A stretch of 64,000 nucleotides of DNA from Prevotella dentasini JCM 15908 (GTDB lineage: Bacteria > Bacteroidota > Bacteroidia > Bacteroidales > Bacteroidaceae): NCBI RefSeq assembly GCF_000614065.1, contig NZ_BAKG01000001.1, forward strand, positions 124,001 through 188,000, in the 5' to 3' direction. The translations under genes were made by a program, and so were the position numbers. The number at the start of each line of letters is the position of its first letter. Within the stretch, counting starts at the first letter, position 1. The notes under the pieces were generated by a model. It saw nothing but the letters and a program-made list of their open reading frames with translations, ran no database searches and was not told the DNA's origin. Positions 47,158 through 55,482 of this stretch are shown one piece after another.

Positions 47158-48225
47158 GGCGTAATGGACATTTGGTAGGCTGAAACCTTGTATGCTTGTT
47201 AGCAATGGACATTTGGTAGGCTGGATTATCCAGCCTACTTTTTTGTATTGAGTAACCCGTCAATAAATTTCTTCTTATTAATATCATTCAACCCGTTGTG
47301 ATTTAATAATGCCTTTTTGATGTGTGTGTTAAATCCTTCCAAACGGTTTGTCGTATTAGGAATGTTCAGTTCAGGATGTTCCTCATAGGTGAAAAGCCAT
47401 TTGAGATGCGTTCTTATAGATCGTCTTGCTGTTCTTAGCCTTCTATGGATATAGGTGGCTTTCCCGGAAAGCAATACCGTTCTTTCATTGAGAAAATCTT
47501 CCCAGTCCTCACACCATTTGTTAAACAGCGATATAAACTCATTTTTCTTCATCGGGAACATACTCTGTACTAACTTCAGCAACTCTATACCGGCAGACAG
47601 ATGTGGGTCTTTCGTGAGTAACCTCCTGATTATCTGTAACTGATGGAACTGGCACATCTGTGCAGGACAGGAGTTTATAGCTTGCAAGAGTCCTGTGTGT
47701 CCGTCACATACGACTGACTTTATTTCTGTTCCAAACTCTTCTATATGGTTGAGTCCGTCAAGATAATCCCTGTTCGTTTCATTCCTGACATACTTGCGAT
47801 GAAGTATCTTTCCGGATTCCGCATCCATAAACAGCATAACACCAAAGCTGCGGGAGAAGTATGTCGTATCAGTGATGATGACGGCTGACTCTGGACAGAC
47901 AGAATTGAAATTGTCCGCTGCCAATGCCAGATGGCGGCGTATTGTCCTCTCTGAACATTTGTGGATAACAGCCGGTTCTGAAACCGTCCGTCTATCAGTC
48001 AGATATTCGTTCCAAAGGGTTATGTCTCTAATGCGCTTTTCTCCTTGGAATTGCTCATCACAGTCCCGGCAATAATACATTTGGAAGCCACACCGATGAC
48101 CGTTCTTTTTAACATTTGAGCCATTGCAGCATATACAGTTTTTTATTCATAAGTTTTCAAATGCTGCGAAGGTAATAAATGAAGGACATTCGGAAGGTTT
48201 CATCCTACCAAATGTCCATTACGCC
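47158..48225 (-). mobile_element. IS256-like insertion sequence, copy 2
   Basis: Ends GGCGTAATGGACATTTGGTA (47158) and its inverse (to 48225) match copy 1 at 20591-21652. Flanking octamers differ (CATTATTA left; AAAAAACA right), so there is no target duplication. Length 1068 bp. Confidence 0.88.
47235..48150 (-). pseudogene. IS256-like transposase, copy 2 (frameshifted at the start)
   Basis: Same protein as copy 1. From 48080 leftward the frame is open: YYCRDCDEQFQGEKRIRD, TDTTYFSRSFGVMLF, CDGHTGLLQAI, and an intact end (NIPNTTNRLEGFNTHIKKAL). The first 20 codons are out of frame because ATGAAT is followed by six A where copy 1 has five, giving a stop after 13 codons. Translation could restart at the internal ATG at 48080 but would lack the first zinc-ribbon half. 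Confidence 0.8.
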
Positions 48226-48400
48226 AAAAAACAATAAAAACAGTCTTTTCGATATTGAGGTTTTTTATAACGCATTACAAAAGATAGTCTGGGGAGATAA
48301 TTACCATTCTAAAGAAAGAAGAGTAATTATCGGAAACATGAGGATTCCGGAAGACATCAACCCCAAACTGATAGAAACTATCAAAAATATGCTTGAATAA
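48226..48400 (+). pseudogene. C-terminal fragment of an unknown gene cut by the insertion sequence
   Basis: From the insertion-sequence end an open frame reads KNNKNSLFDIEVFYNALQKI ... NPKLIETIKNMLE and stops at 48400. The 58 residues look like genuine protein but have no start of their own; an ATG within the insertion sequence (48179) could create a chimeric protein of 73 residues. The 5' part of the gene is missing. Not recognised. Confidence 0.45.
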
Positions 48401-48521
48401 ACTCAGAATATCATGTCAACAATATTAGTTTATTAATAACAAACACCATAATCAGTTCTTATAAAAATGAAACTTCCCTAAATCATAAATTGTAATGGTA
48501 TTAGTTGCCATTCTAACTAAT

Positions 48522-48646
48522 GTGAGTTCGACGAATTATAAGTTCTTGTAAATTTGGTGATTAGCGAAATTTGTTGTAACTTTATAGTGCTAAAAACAAA
48601 GAATTACAAACAAAAATCGCTATAATCACCAAAGACAAAGTTACAG
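48522..48646 (+). mobile_element. IS982-family 5'-end remnant
   Basis: Begins with the terminal repeat GTGAGTTCGACGAATT, shared with 21757. It reaches codons reading IITKDKVT, the usual beginning of IS982 transposases, and breaks off at 48646. The element's remainder is missing. Confidence 0.55.
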
Positions 48647-48732
48647 ATAAAACTAACAAAAGTGGTATCGGAGCGGAAAGAAACATCCGTCGTCAGGCAT
48701 GTGCCCGGCAGTATTCCCGTCCCGCCGTTTGT

Positions 48733-49508
48733 CTATAGTGCAGCCTTCAGGCCGCGGATGACTGCGAGGTGAACCCTGCGTGCTCCATTTCGTTCAGCCC
48801 CCGGATGGTCAGACCGCCCGGTGTCGTTACCTTGTCTATCTCCGCCTCGGGATGATTGCCGTTAGCCTGTAGCAGGGCGACCGCTCCCTTGAGCGTCTGG
48901 AGCACGATGTCCTTGGCGAGATCTGCCTTGAATCCCAGTTCCACACCGCCTTCGGAGGCGGCTCGGACATAGCGCATGGCGTAGGCGATGCCGCAGCTCG
49001 CGAGAGTCGTGCCTGCACCGAGGTGGGCCTCGTCGGTGATAAGGGTCTCGCCAAGGTCGTCGAACACTTCTTTGACGGCATGGGTCTGGCCGGCGGATGC
49101 ACCTACGGGGACGATAAGGGTCATGGAGGCCCGCTCGGCTATGGCGATGTTCGGGATTATCTGGAAGAGGGCCAGCTCTTTCGATTCCATCCATTCAATA
49201 ATCTGACTGCTCTTGATGGAGGCCGCCATATTGGCGAGAAGCTGCTTCCGGGGATTGAACACGGGCTTTATTTCGCGCACTACCTGCTCTACGAGCCATG
49301 GTTTTACTACAATCGCAACGAGGTCTGCGCCCTCAGCAGCGGCCTTGTTGTCGGTGGTTATACTGGCTCCCATCTCGGCAAACCGCTTTAGTTTGTCATC
49401 GTGAGGATTGGCTACGACCACGTCGGAAGGCTTGACCACGTGGCTCTTCAGAAGTCCTTCGGCCACGGCACCGCCCATGGCTCCGGCACCTATAATTGCT
49501 ATTTTCAT
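48733..49508 (-). pseudogene. proC: Pyrroline-5-carboxylate reductase (frameshifted in the last residues)
   Basis: The Rossmann start is MKIAIIGAGAMGGAVAEGLL, with VAIVVKPWLVEQV and VTTPGGLTIRGLNEMEHAGF near the end, the ProC signature. It reduces pyrroline-5-carboxylate to proline with NAD(P)H. As read it stops at 48747 with TSQSSAA. One more G in CAG-TCATCC gives TSQVIRGLKAAL and a stop at 48733, which fits the family. It lies 58 bp after argR on the same strand. About 258 residues. Confidence 0.93.
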
Positions 49509-49566
49509 AAGTCTTTTGATATCTTTCTTTGTCTGTAAGTGAAGCTGCCTGCCCGGCAGACGCCTG

Positions 49567-50073
49567 CTATAGCGTCTCCGAAGGGGCGTCGTCCTTGTAT
49601 TCCAGTTCGGGAATGATGCCCGATAGAGCCTTCAGTATCTCCTCGTGCGTGCTTGTCTCGGTCGTGGCAATGAAGATGGTGTCGTCTCCGGCAATTGTCC
49701 CGAGGATGCCCGGGAGGTCGGTGTTGTCGATGTCGTAGGCGAGGGCACTGGCATAGCCGGGCCGTGTCTTCAGTATGGCAAGCTGTCCCGAGAAGCGGAT
49801 GGAGCGGTAGCCCGACTTCATCAGCATGTCCTGCGCCCGTCGTGGGGTCGTTACGCGCTTATACATCGTTTCGTTGGGCAATACATAGACGTATTTCCCG
49901 TTCATCGAAGCGGCTTTTGCAACTTTCAGCTGCTTGAGGTCGCGGCTCAGGGTGGCTTGTGTCAGCGTGAATCCTTCTTTCTTCAATGCTTTGAGAACTT
50001 CCTCCTGCGAGCTGAACTCAAGGCTCGAAATGAGCATCTTCAGTGTTTCCAGTCTGCTGTTCTTTACTTTCAT
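49567..50073 (-). CDS. argR: Arginine repressor
   Basis: A 168-residue protein. The N-terminal winged helix (SSQEEVLKALKKEGFTLTQA, TLSRDLKQLKVAK) is followed by the hexamerisation and arginine-binding domain (ALAYDIDNTDLPGILGTIAG, DDTIFIATT). The start is MKVKNSRLETLKML at 50073; a longer reading to 50133 would cross the promoter. It controls arginine genes in response to arginine. It is followed by proC; in many Bacteroidales arg genes lie between the two, here they do not. Intact. Confidence 0.93.
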   Translation of the reverse strand: MKVKNSRLETLKMLISSLEFSSQEEVLKALKKEGFTLTQATLSRDLKQLKVAKAASMNGKYVYVLPNETMYKRVTTPRRAQDMLMKSGYRSIRFSGQLAILKTRPGYASALAYDIDNTDLPGILGTIAGDDTIFIATTETSTHEEILKALSGIIPELEYKDDAPSETL

Positions 50074-50091
50074 GAGTCGAATAATTACCTG

Positions 50092-50134
50092 TTTGCTTTC
50101 TGCAAAAATATACATAACTTTGCTAATATGCAAA
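50092..50134. promoter_or_regulatory. Overlapping face-to-face promoters at argR
   Basis: Minus strand (argR): TTTG (50131-50134), 20 bp, TATTTTTG (50103-50110). Plus strand: TTTG (50092-50095), 19 bp, TAACTTTG (50115-50122). The two overlap almost fully, so they compete. Confidence 0.6.
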
Positions 50135-50592
50135 TTTTATCCATAAAAAGTTTGGTTTTATTCTCGTTTTTGTGTCTTTTCGCATTGCTGAAGGATAATC
50201 TTTCAGCAAATCATCCATTCCCGTCGGGTTGCCGGACCTTGCGTCGGCATGTATCTGCATGGAGGATGGGGCGCATACAGACGGGCGGCTTTGGAGGCGG
50301 GAAACGGGAAGCCGGGAATAGCAGGGCAGAGAGCTTGTGTGTCGGCATAAGAATGGCCGCAAAACGAAAGTGCCGTTTCGGCTACATGAAAGTGCCGCTT
50401 TCGCAGTGCGAAAACGCCACTTTCGTTTTGCAGCCGAGGCTTGACGGAAAACGGGACAGGGAGAGGGTACTCTCCGGGGGTGGCGTTCTGCTTGTACCAC
50501 GTTGCAGATTTTGTGCGGAAACTCGCGAATGTTTATTTATTTGCAGTTTACGGGGCATAATAAAAAATAATTGTTATCTTTGCAGAAGATAG
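50128..50592 (+). other. Open frame with a signal-peptide-like start, doubtful gene
   Basis: An ATG 6 bp after the plus-strand promoter begins MQILSIKSLVLFSFLCLFAL, then LKDNLSANHPFPSG, a good signal-peptide outline. The remainder of the frame (to 50592) is Arg/Gly/Cys-rich and runs through a palindromic repeat into the tandem repeats, so it does not look like protein. It may be the remnant of a secreted-protein gene. If expressed, its mRNA would have almost no leader. Confidence 0.25.
50359..50431. repeat. Dispersed GAAAGTGCCG palindromic repeat, copy 4
   Basis: GCAAAACGAAAGTGCCGTTT and GAAAACGCCACTTTCGTTTTGC form the arms; ATGAAAGTGCCGCTTTCGC lies between. Closest in form to copy 2. Confidence 0.75.
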
Positions 50593-50724
50593 CCTGCGCT
50601 CGGCAATTAGAAAACAAGTTTTCATTGCCCTCGCTTGCACTATCTTTGCAGAAGATAGCCTGCACCCGGCAATTAGAAAACAAGTTTTCATTGCCCTCGC
50701 TTGTACTATCTTTGCAGAAGATAG
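50575..50724 (+). repeat. 66-bp tandem repeat carrying promoter-like elements
   Basis: TATCTTTGCAGAAGATAG starts at 50575, 50641 and 50707, exactly 66 bp apart; two full units and part of a third. Each contains TATCTTTG (a -7 box), the short inverted repeat CTATCTT/AAGATAG, and, in the full units, GAAAACAAGTTTTC. The array ends about 70 bp before the DUF59 gene and may supply multiple promoters. Confidence 0.7.
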
Positions 50725-50792
50725 TCGGCACCCGGTATAGGGGAAGGCGGGCTTTCGGTTTGAATCGTCCATTATAAATTGAAGATTACAAT

Positions 50793-51113
50793 ATGACACA
50801 GGCAGAAAAAACAAAGATGGAGGAAGAAATCGTAGATGTGTTGAAGACAGTCTACGACCCGGAAATTCCGGTAAACATCTACGATCTCGGCATGATTTAC
50901 AAGATAGACGTGCAGGACGACGGAAGTCTGGAAATGGATATGACCTTTACGGCACCGTCTTGTCCGGCCGCCGACTTCATTCTGGAGGATGTACGCTCCA
51001 AGGTGGAGAGCGTAAGGGGAATCACGGCTGCCAACATCAACCTTGTCTTCGACCCGGCATGGGACCAGAGCATGATGTCGGAAGAGGCACGGGTGGAGCT
51101 TGGGTTTGAATAG
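50793..51113 (+). CDS. DUF59 / MIP18-family iron-sulfur assembly protein
   Basis: A 106-residue protein of the SufT/MIP18 type. VLKTVYDPEIPVNIYDLGMI is the DPE-(I/L)-x-x-(S/N)-(I/V) hallmark; APSCPAADF holds the conserved cysteine; the end is DQSMMSEEARVELGF. Members help load iron-sulfur clusters into proteins. It lies downstream of the 66-bp repeats and 135 bp before lpxH on the same strand. Intact. Confidence 0.92.
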   Translation: MTQAEKTKMEEEIVDVLKTVYDPEIPVNIYDLGMIYKIDVQDDGSLEMDMTFTAPSCPAADFILEDVRSKVESVRGITAANINLVFDPAWDQSMMSEEARVELGFE

Positions 51114-51248
51114 ATACGGGTCTTCTTTCTGCTTCATGGCTCACGATGCCGTGTCCGTCACGGGAGACGCGGACAGCCGGTAAGCTCCCGTCATAAAATC
51201 ATCGTCGCTTCTGCGATACGTTTAACACTCCTCATTCAAGAATCAATC

Positions 51249-52013
51249 ATGAAGAATGTCTATTTCCTTTCGGATGCCCACCTCGGTTCACTTGCCATTG
51301 AGCATCGGCGGATGCACGAGCGAAGACTGGTGCGTTTCCTTGACAGCATCAAGCACAAGGCTGCAGCCGTCTATCTGCTGGGCGACATGTTCGACTTCTG
51401 GAACGAATACAAGTATGTCGTTCCCAAGGGGTTTACGCGGTTTCTGGGCAAGATATCGGAACTGACCGATATGGGCGTGGAGGTTCATTTCTTCACCGGC
51501 AATCATGATATCTGGACGTATGGGTACTTGGAAGAGGAGTGCGGAGTCATCCTGCACCGCCGGGCCATAACGACGGAGATATACGACAAGGTGTTCTATC
51601 TGGCGCACGGCGACGGCTTGGGCGACCCCGACCCGAAGTTCCGCTTCCTCCGCAAGATGTTCCATAACCGCGGCTGTCAGCGGCTGCTCAATTTCTTCCA
51701 TCCGTGGTGGGGGATGCAGCTCGGAATCAACTGGGCCAAGAAGAGCCGCCTGAAGCGTGCCGACGGCAAGGAAGCCCCCTACATGGGCGAGGACAGGGAG
51801 TATCTTGTCCGGTTCACGAGGGAATACATGAAGACCCACTCCGACATAGACTATTATATATATGGTCATCGGCACATCGAACTCGACCTGTCGCTCTCGC
51901 GCAACTCGCGCCTGTTCATACTCGGAGACTGGATTTGGCAGTTCACCTACGTGGTATTTGACGGAGAGCATATCTTCTTGGAAGAGTATGTAGAGGGCGA
52001 AAGTCAGCCGTGA
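51249..52013 (+). CDS. lpxH: UDP-2,3-diacylglucosamine diphosphatase
   Basis: A 254-residue calcineurin-like metallophosphoesterase. Metal-site motifs in order: FLSDAHLGS (about 6-14), LLGDMFDFWNEY, FTGNHDIWTY, AHGDGLG and YGHRHIELD. The enzyme hydrolyses UDP-2,3-diacylglucosamine to lipid X at the inner membrane in lipid A synthesis. The following rightward transcript (52126 on) has its own promoter. Intact. Confidence 0.9.
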   Translation: MKNVYFLSDAHLGSLAIEHRRMHERRLVRFLDSIKHKAAAVYLLGDMFDFWNEYKYVVPKGFTRFLGKISELTDMGVEVHFFTGNHDIWTYGYLEEECGVILHRRAITTEIYDKVFYLAHGDGLGDPDPKFRFLRKMFHNRGCQRLLNFFHPWWGMQLGINWAKKSRLKRADGKEAPYMGEDREYLVRFTREYMKTHSDIDYYIYGHRHIELDLSLSRNSRLFILGDWIWQFTYVVFDGEHIFLEEYVEGESQP

Positions 52014-52087
52014 TATACCCAAAACAGGCGTTTTATCGTTAAATTTAGGCTAATTTACCGATAAAAGTCAATAATTCGTTGAAAGAA

Positions 52088-52119
52088 TTTGGTAGTTTGC
52101 GGCTTTCGGTGTATATTTG
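52088..52119 (+). promoter_or_regulatory. Promoter of a probable small RNA
   Basis: TTTG (52088-52091), 20 bp, TATATTTG (52112-52119). No open frame follows before the terminator at 52247. Confidence 0.65.
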
Positions 52120-52125
52120 CAGCAG

Positions 52126-52288
52126 GATTAGACCAAAGTGTTGAAGATAACACAAGCAGATAGTCCGTAAGGCTGAATGAGCCAATGCAATAAACAATTC
52201 ATCATTTAGATAAAACTCAGGTTTGTAGATTAAGTTTAGTCAAAAGAAAGGTGGTTGTCGGGATGACAACCACCTTTCGCTTTTTCTA
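52126..52288 (+). ncRNA. Probable small RNA with own promoter and terminator
   Basis: An intergenic unit of about 160 bases between lpxH and the leftward dehydrogenase gene. It starts about 7 bp after a consensus promoter and ends in a perfect hairpin plus T-run. The longest ATG frame inside is 10 codons. It contains a small stem-loop, GTGTT-gaagat-AACAC, near the 5' end. I cannot assign a class. A 6S-like RNA is one idea, without direct support. Confidence 0.5.
52247..52286 (+). terminator. Intrinsic terminator of the small RNA
   Basis: AAAGGTGGTTGTC / GACAACCACCTTT is a perfect 13-bp stem with a 5-base loop, followed by CGCTTTTTC. Confidence 0.85.
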
Positions 52289-52339
52289 GGTTCTCCCGAC
52301 AGGCGGAAGAGCCTGCCGGGGATACCCTGTCCGGGGAGT

Positions 52340-53293
52340 TTATTTCAGTTTTGCCTCCAAGTTCTTCAGCATGTCAACGGTCATCGACTCAAGGTCGTAC
52401 TGTGGCTGCCAGTCCCATTCGGCACGTGCGCAGCTGTCGTCGAGGCTGTCGGGCCAGCTGTCAGCGATGCCCTGCTTGAGTGGGTCAACGTCGTAAACCA
52501 TCTCGAAGTCAGGCTTGTGCCGCTTGATGACGTTGAAGATGGCTTCCGGGTCGAAGCTCATGGCAGCAATGTTGAAGCCGTTGCGGTGAACCAGCCGGTC
52601 GGGGTTGGCCTCCATCAGCGAGATGGCAGCGTGCAGTCCGTCCGGCATATACATCATGTCCATCAGCGTACCCTTCTTGATAGGGCAGACAAACTTCTCG
52701 CCCCGTACGGCCGAGTAGTAGATGTCCACAGCGTAGTCGGTAGTACCGCCGCCCGGAGGGGTAACGTAGGAAATCAAGCCCGGGAAGCGCACCGAACGGG
52801 TGTCTACTCCGTACTTCTTGAAATAGTAGTCGCTGAGAAGCTCTGTCGTAACCTTCGACACGCCATATATGGTGCCCGGACGCTGTACGGTGTCCTGTGG
52901 GGTCTTTGTGTGTGGGGTACTCAGACCGAAAGAGCCGATAGAACTGGGCGTGAAGACGGCACACTTGTTTTCGCGTGCCACCTCAAGGATATTCCAAAGT
53001 CCGTCGATTCCGATTTTCCAAGCCAGTTGCGGCTTGTTTTCTGCTACTACCGAAAGCAGCGCGGCAAGGTTGTAGATGGTGTCGATGTTGTGTTTTTTCA
53101 CAACTTCGGCAATCATTGCAGGGTTGGTAACGTCAGCTTCAGCGGACGGGCCAGACTCCTTCAGCTCGCCGGTAGGCTCTGCTCCCTTGATATAACCTGC
53201 TACAATGTTCTCGCTTCCATAGCGTTTTCTCAATTCTCTGGTCAGCTCAGAGCCTATCTGCCCTGTAGAGCCGATAACCAAGACATTTTTCAT
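52340..53293 (-). CDS. NAD-dependent L-threonine 3-dehydrogenase (SDR/epimerase type)
   Basis: A 317-residue extended short-chain dehydrogenase starting MKNVLVIGSTGQIGSELTRE (Rossmann GxxGxxG). It has the YGVSK catalytic Tyr-Lys pair, PSSIGSFG, and VRFPGLISYVTPPGGGTTDY, the pattern of epimerase-like threonine dehydrogenases. It oxidises threonine to 2-amino-3-ketobutyrate, the substrate of Kbl, whose gene starts 182 bp away on the other strand. The product call is strengthened by that pairing. Intact. Confidence 0.9.
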   Translation of the reverse strand: MKNVLVIGSTGQIGSELTRELRKRYGSENIVAGYIKGAEPTGELKESGPSAEADVTNPAMIAEVVKKHNIDTIYNLAALLSVVAENKPQLAWKIGIDGLWNILEVARENKCAVFTPSSIGSFGLSTPHTKTPQDTVQRPGTIYGVSKVTTELLSDYYFKKYGVDTRSVRFPGLISYVTPPGGGTTDYAVDIYYSAVRGEKFVCPIKKGTLMDMMYMPDGLHAAISLMEANPDRLVHRNGFNIAAMSFDPEAIFNVIKRHKPDFEMVYDVDPLKQGIADSWPDSLDDSCARAEWDWQPQYDLESMTVDMLKNLEAKLK

Positions 53294-53474
53294 ATTACCG
53301 ATAAGTTTTTGTTTAATTGAGTGCAAATTAAGCATTTTTTTTGTTGAAAGTACGAAATAAAGGTCTTAAATTTATTAAATTTTGGGTTTTTTAGGCAAAA
53401 AACACGGCTAAAACCTCTTTTTTCTCGAATTTTATGAGTTACTTTGCCTTCAGTATTATTAAAAATCTAATGTT

Positions 53475-54662
53475 ATGTACGGAAAGATGAAAGAGCATCT
53501 CTGCACTACGCTTGCAGAGATTAAGGAGGCAGGACTTTACAAGGAAGAAAGAATCATTGAGAGTCCGCAGAGAGCAGCAATTGAGGTAAAGGGCAAGGAA
53601 GTGCTTAACTTCTGTGCCAATAACTACTTGGGCCTGTCCGACCATCCGCGGTTGGTAGAGGGCGCAAAGAAGATGATGGACCGCCGAGGATTCGGTATGT
53701 CGTCCGTCCGTTTCATTTGCGGCACGCAGGACAGCCACAAGGAGCTTGAGGCTGCCATCTCCGAGTATTTCCAGACAGAGGACACCATATTATATGCGGC
53801 CTGCTTCGATGCCAACGGTGGCGTTTTCGAGCCATTGTTCACCGATCAGGATGCCATCATCTCCGACTCGCTCAATCACGCTTCCATCATTGATGGCGTG
53901 CGCCTCTGCAAGGCAAAGCGTTACCGCTATGCCAATGCGGACATGGCCGACCTTGAGCGTTGCTTGCAGGAGGCTCAGGCACAGCGTTTCCGTATCATCG
54001 TTACCGACGGTGTGTTCTCCATGGACGGCAATGTGGCTCCTATTGACAAGATTTGCGATTTGGCAGAAAAGTACGATGCTCTCGTAATGGTAGACGAGTC
54101 GCACTCGGCAGGTGTCGTTGGTGCAACGGGACATGGTGTGAGCGAACTCTGCAAGACCTACGGCAGGGTGGATATCTATACGGGAACGCTCGGCAAGGCA
54201 TTCGGCGGTGCACTCGGAGGATTTACGACCGGACGAAAGGAAATTATCGATATGCTCCGTCAGCGCAGCCGTCCTTACCTCTTCTCCAACTCGCTCGCTC
54301 CATGCATTATCGGTGCTACCCTTGAGGTGTTCAAGATGTTGAAGGAAAGCAACGAGCTGCATGACCGTCTGGTAGAGAACGTCAACTACTTCCGCGACAA
54401 GATGATGGCAGCCGGATTCGACATCAAGCCAACCCAGAGTGCTATCTGTGCGGTGATGCTCTACGACGCCAAGCTGTCTCAGGTATATGCTTCCAAACTC
54501 CTTGAGGAGGGTATCTATGTAACAGGTTTCTACTATCCGGTAGTTCCGAAGGGTGAGGCTCGTATCCGTGTTCAGCTCTCAGCAGGACACAACCGCGAGC
54601 AGCTCGACAAGTGCATTGCTGCCTTCATCAAGATTGGCAAGGAGCTGGGCGTGCTGAAATAA
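53475..54662 (+). CDS. kbl: Glycine C-acetyltransferase (2-amino-3-ketobutyrate CoA ligase)
   Basis: A 395-residue PLP enzyme of the alpha-oxoamine synthase family: NFCANNYLGLSDHP, FICGTQDSHKELE, VMVDESHSAGVVGATGHG, and the PLP lysine in TGTLGKAFGGALGG. It splits 2-amino-3-ketobutyrate with CoA into glycine and acetyl-CoA, completing threonine degradation with the divergent dehydrogenase. TTACTTTG about 35 bp upstream is a -7 candidate. A strong terminator follows at 54728. Intact. Confidence 0.95.
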   Translation: MYGKMKEHLCTTLAEIKEAGLYKEERIIESPQRAAIEVKGKEVLNFCANNYLGLSDHPRLVEGAKKMMDRRGFGMSSVRFICGTQDSHKELEAAISEYFQTEDTILYAACFDANGGVFEPLFTDQDAIISDSLNHASIIDGVRLCKAKRYRYANADMADLERCLQEAQAQRFRIIVTDGVFSMDGNVAPIDKICDLAEKYDALVMVDESHSAGVVGATGHGVSELCKTYGRVDIYTGTLGKAFGGALGGFTTGRKEIIDMLRQRSRPYLFSNSLAPCIIGATLEVFKMLKESNELHDRLVENVNYFRDKMMAAGFDIKPTQSAICAVMLYDAKLSQVYASKLLEEGIYVTGFYYPVVPKGEARIRVQLSAGHNREQLDKCIAAFIKIGKELGVLK

Positions 54663-54727
54663 GAAGGCAGATTTCCCAAGGGAGCTTTCCCTGAAAATGG
54701 AGAATCTGTTAAACGTAAATAATTGAG

Positions 54728-54768
54728 TCCTGTCGAACCTGATTAGTATGGTTCGGCAGGATTTTTTC
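54728..54768 (+). terminator. Terminator of kbl
   Basis: TCCTGTCGAACC / GGTTCGGCAGGA stem with a 10-base loop, then TTTTTTC. Confidence 0.85.
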
Positions 54769-55025
54769 TTCCTTCCCTTTGCAAGAAAGAGTGGGGATGA
54801 GGAAACGAAATCAACATTTTCACCTCTCCTCCCCGTATCTGACGGCATTGTGTATTTTCCCAAAGGCTGCATGGGTTTCTTGCGTAAGGCGAGGGTAGGT
54901 CTCTTGGCTGTTTCGGGATGTTTTTGAGGGGAGATAATCTTGACATTTTTATAGGGAAAGAAGTTTTTTATGCTGATGAGGAAAAAAATATTCAAAAAAA
55001 TAAAGCAATTCAAAATAAAAAACAT

Positions 55026-55482
55026 TATCTTTGCAACAAACTACCAGTTACTACTTTCCTAAGATAGGAAAATGTAAATAAAATAGATATTGCAGTCATA
55101 CCTTTTCAGTATTTCGCATAAAACGAGAAATCATAAAAATAAAAACATAGGCCATGCCGCCGTTACGCTGCCAACCTAAAAGCTCTTTGACATGATGACA
55201 GGTTAAATGCCGTTTCTGCATTTCTTATACCTTATAATATAATGTAGGTATATCAAGATGTGTTCGGTATGGGAAATCCAATCAGATGCTCATCTGTATT
55301 CTTGAGCATTTCTTTTTGGTTATTGGCGTTAGGGCATTTTGCCCGGAAGCATCCCCGTTTAATTTAGTCATGTATGGAGTCTTTTCGTTCCCTCATCTTC
55401 GGCCAGTCAGGCAGGGAGACTGAGAACCTTGGAATGTGCGTATCTTCAGTTAGCTTAGTATATTATTCACCAAATCTATAAT
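55026..55482 (+). promoter_or_regulatory. Long 5' leader of the large surface protein with a boxA-like element
   Basis: TATCTTTG (55026-55033) is a -7 box; the gene starts only at 55483, leaving a leader of about 440 bases with no supported gene. AGCTCTTTGACAT (55181-55193) resembles the boxA antitermination element (GCTCTTTAACA in E. coli rRNA leaders) and the sequence before 16S rRNA in Bacteroidetes. It is followed by hairpins AAATGC/GCATTT (55205 on), TATACCT/AGGTATA (55226-55252) and GGGCA/TGCCC (about 55332). No rRNA lies here. Confidence 0.5.

Noticed and set aside
50575-50724. Regular repeats that might be a CRISPR array
   Set aside because: The 66-bp units are repeated over their whole length with no variable spacers, only two and a part are present, and no cas gene is nearby.
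55181-55193. boxA-like motif as the leader of a 16S rRNA gene
   Set aside because: No rRNA sequence follows; the next feature is a 4.6-kb protein gene.
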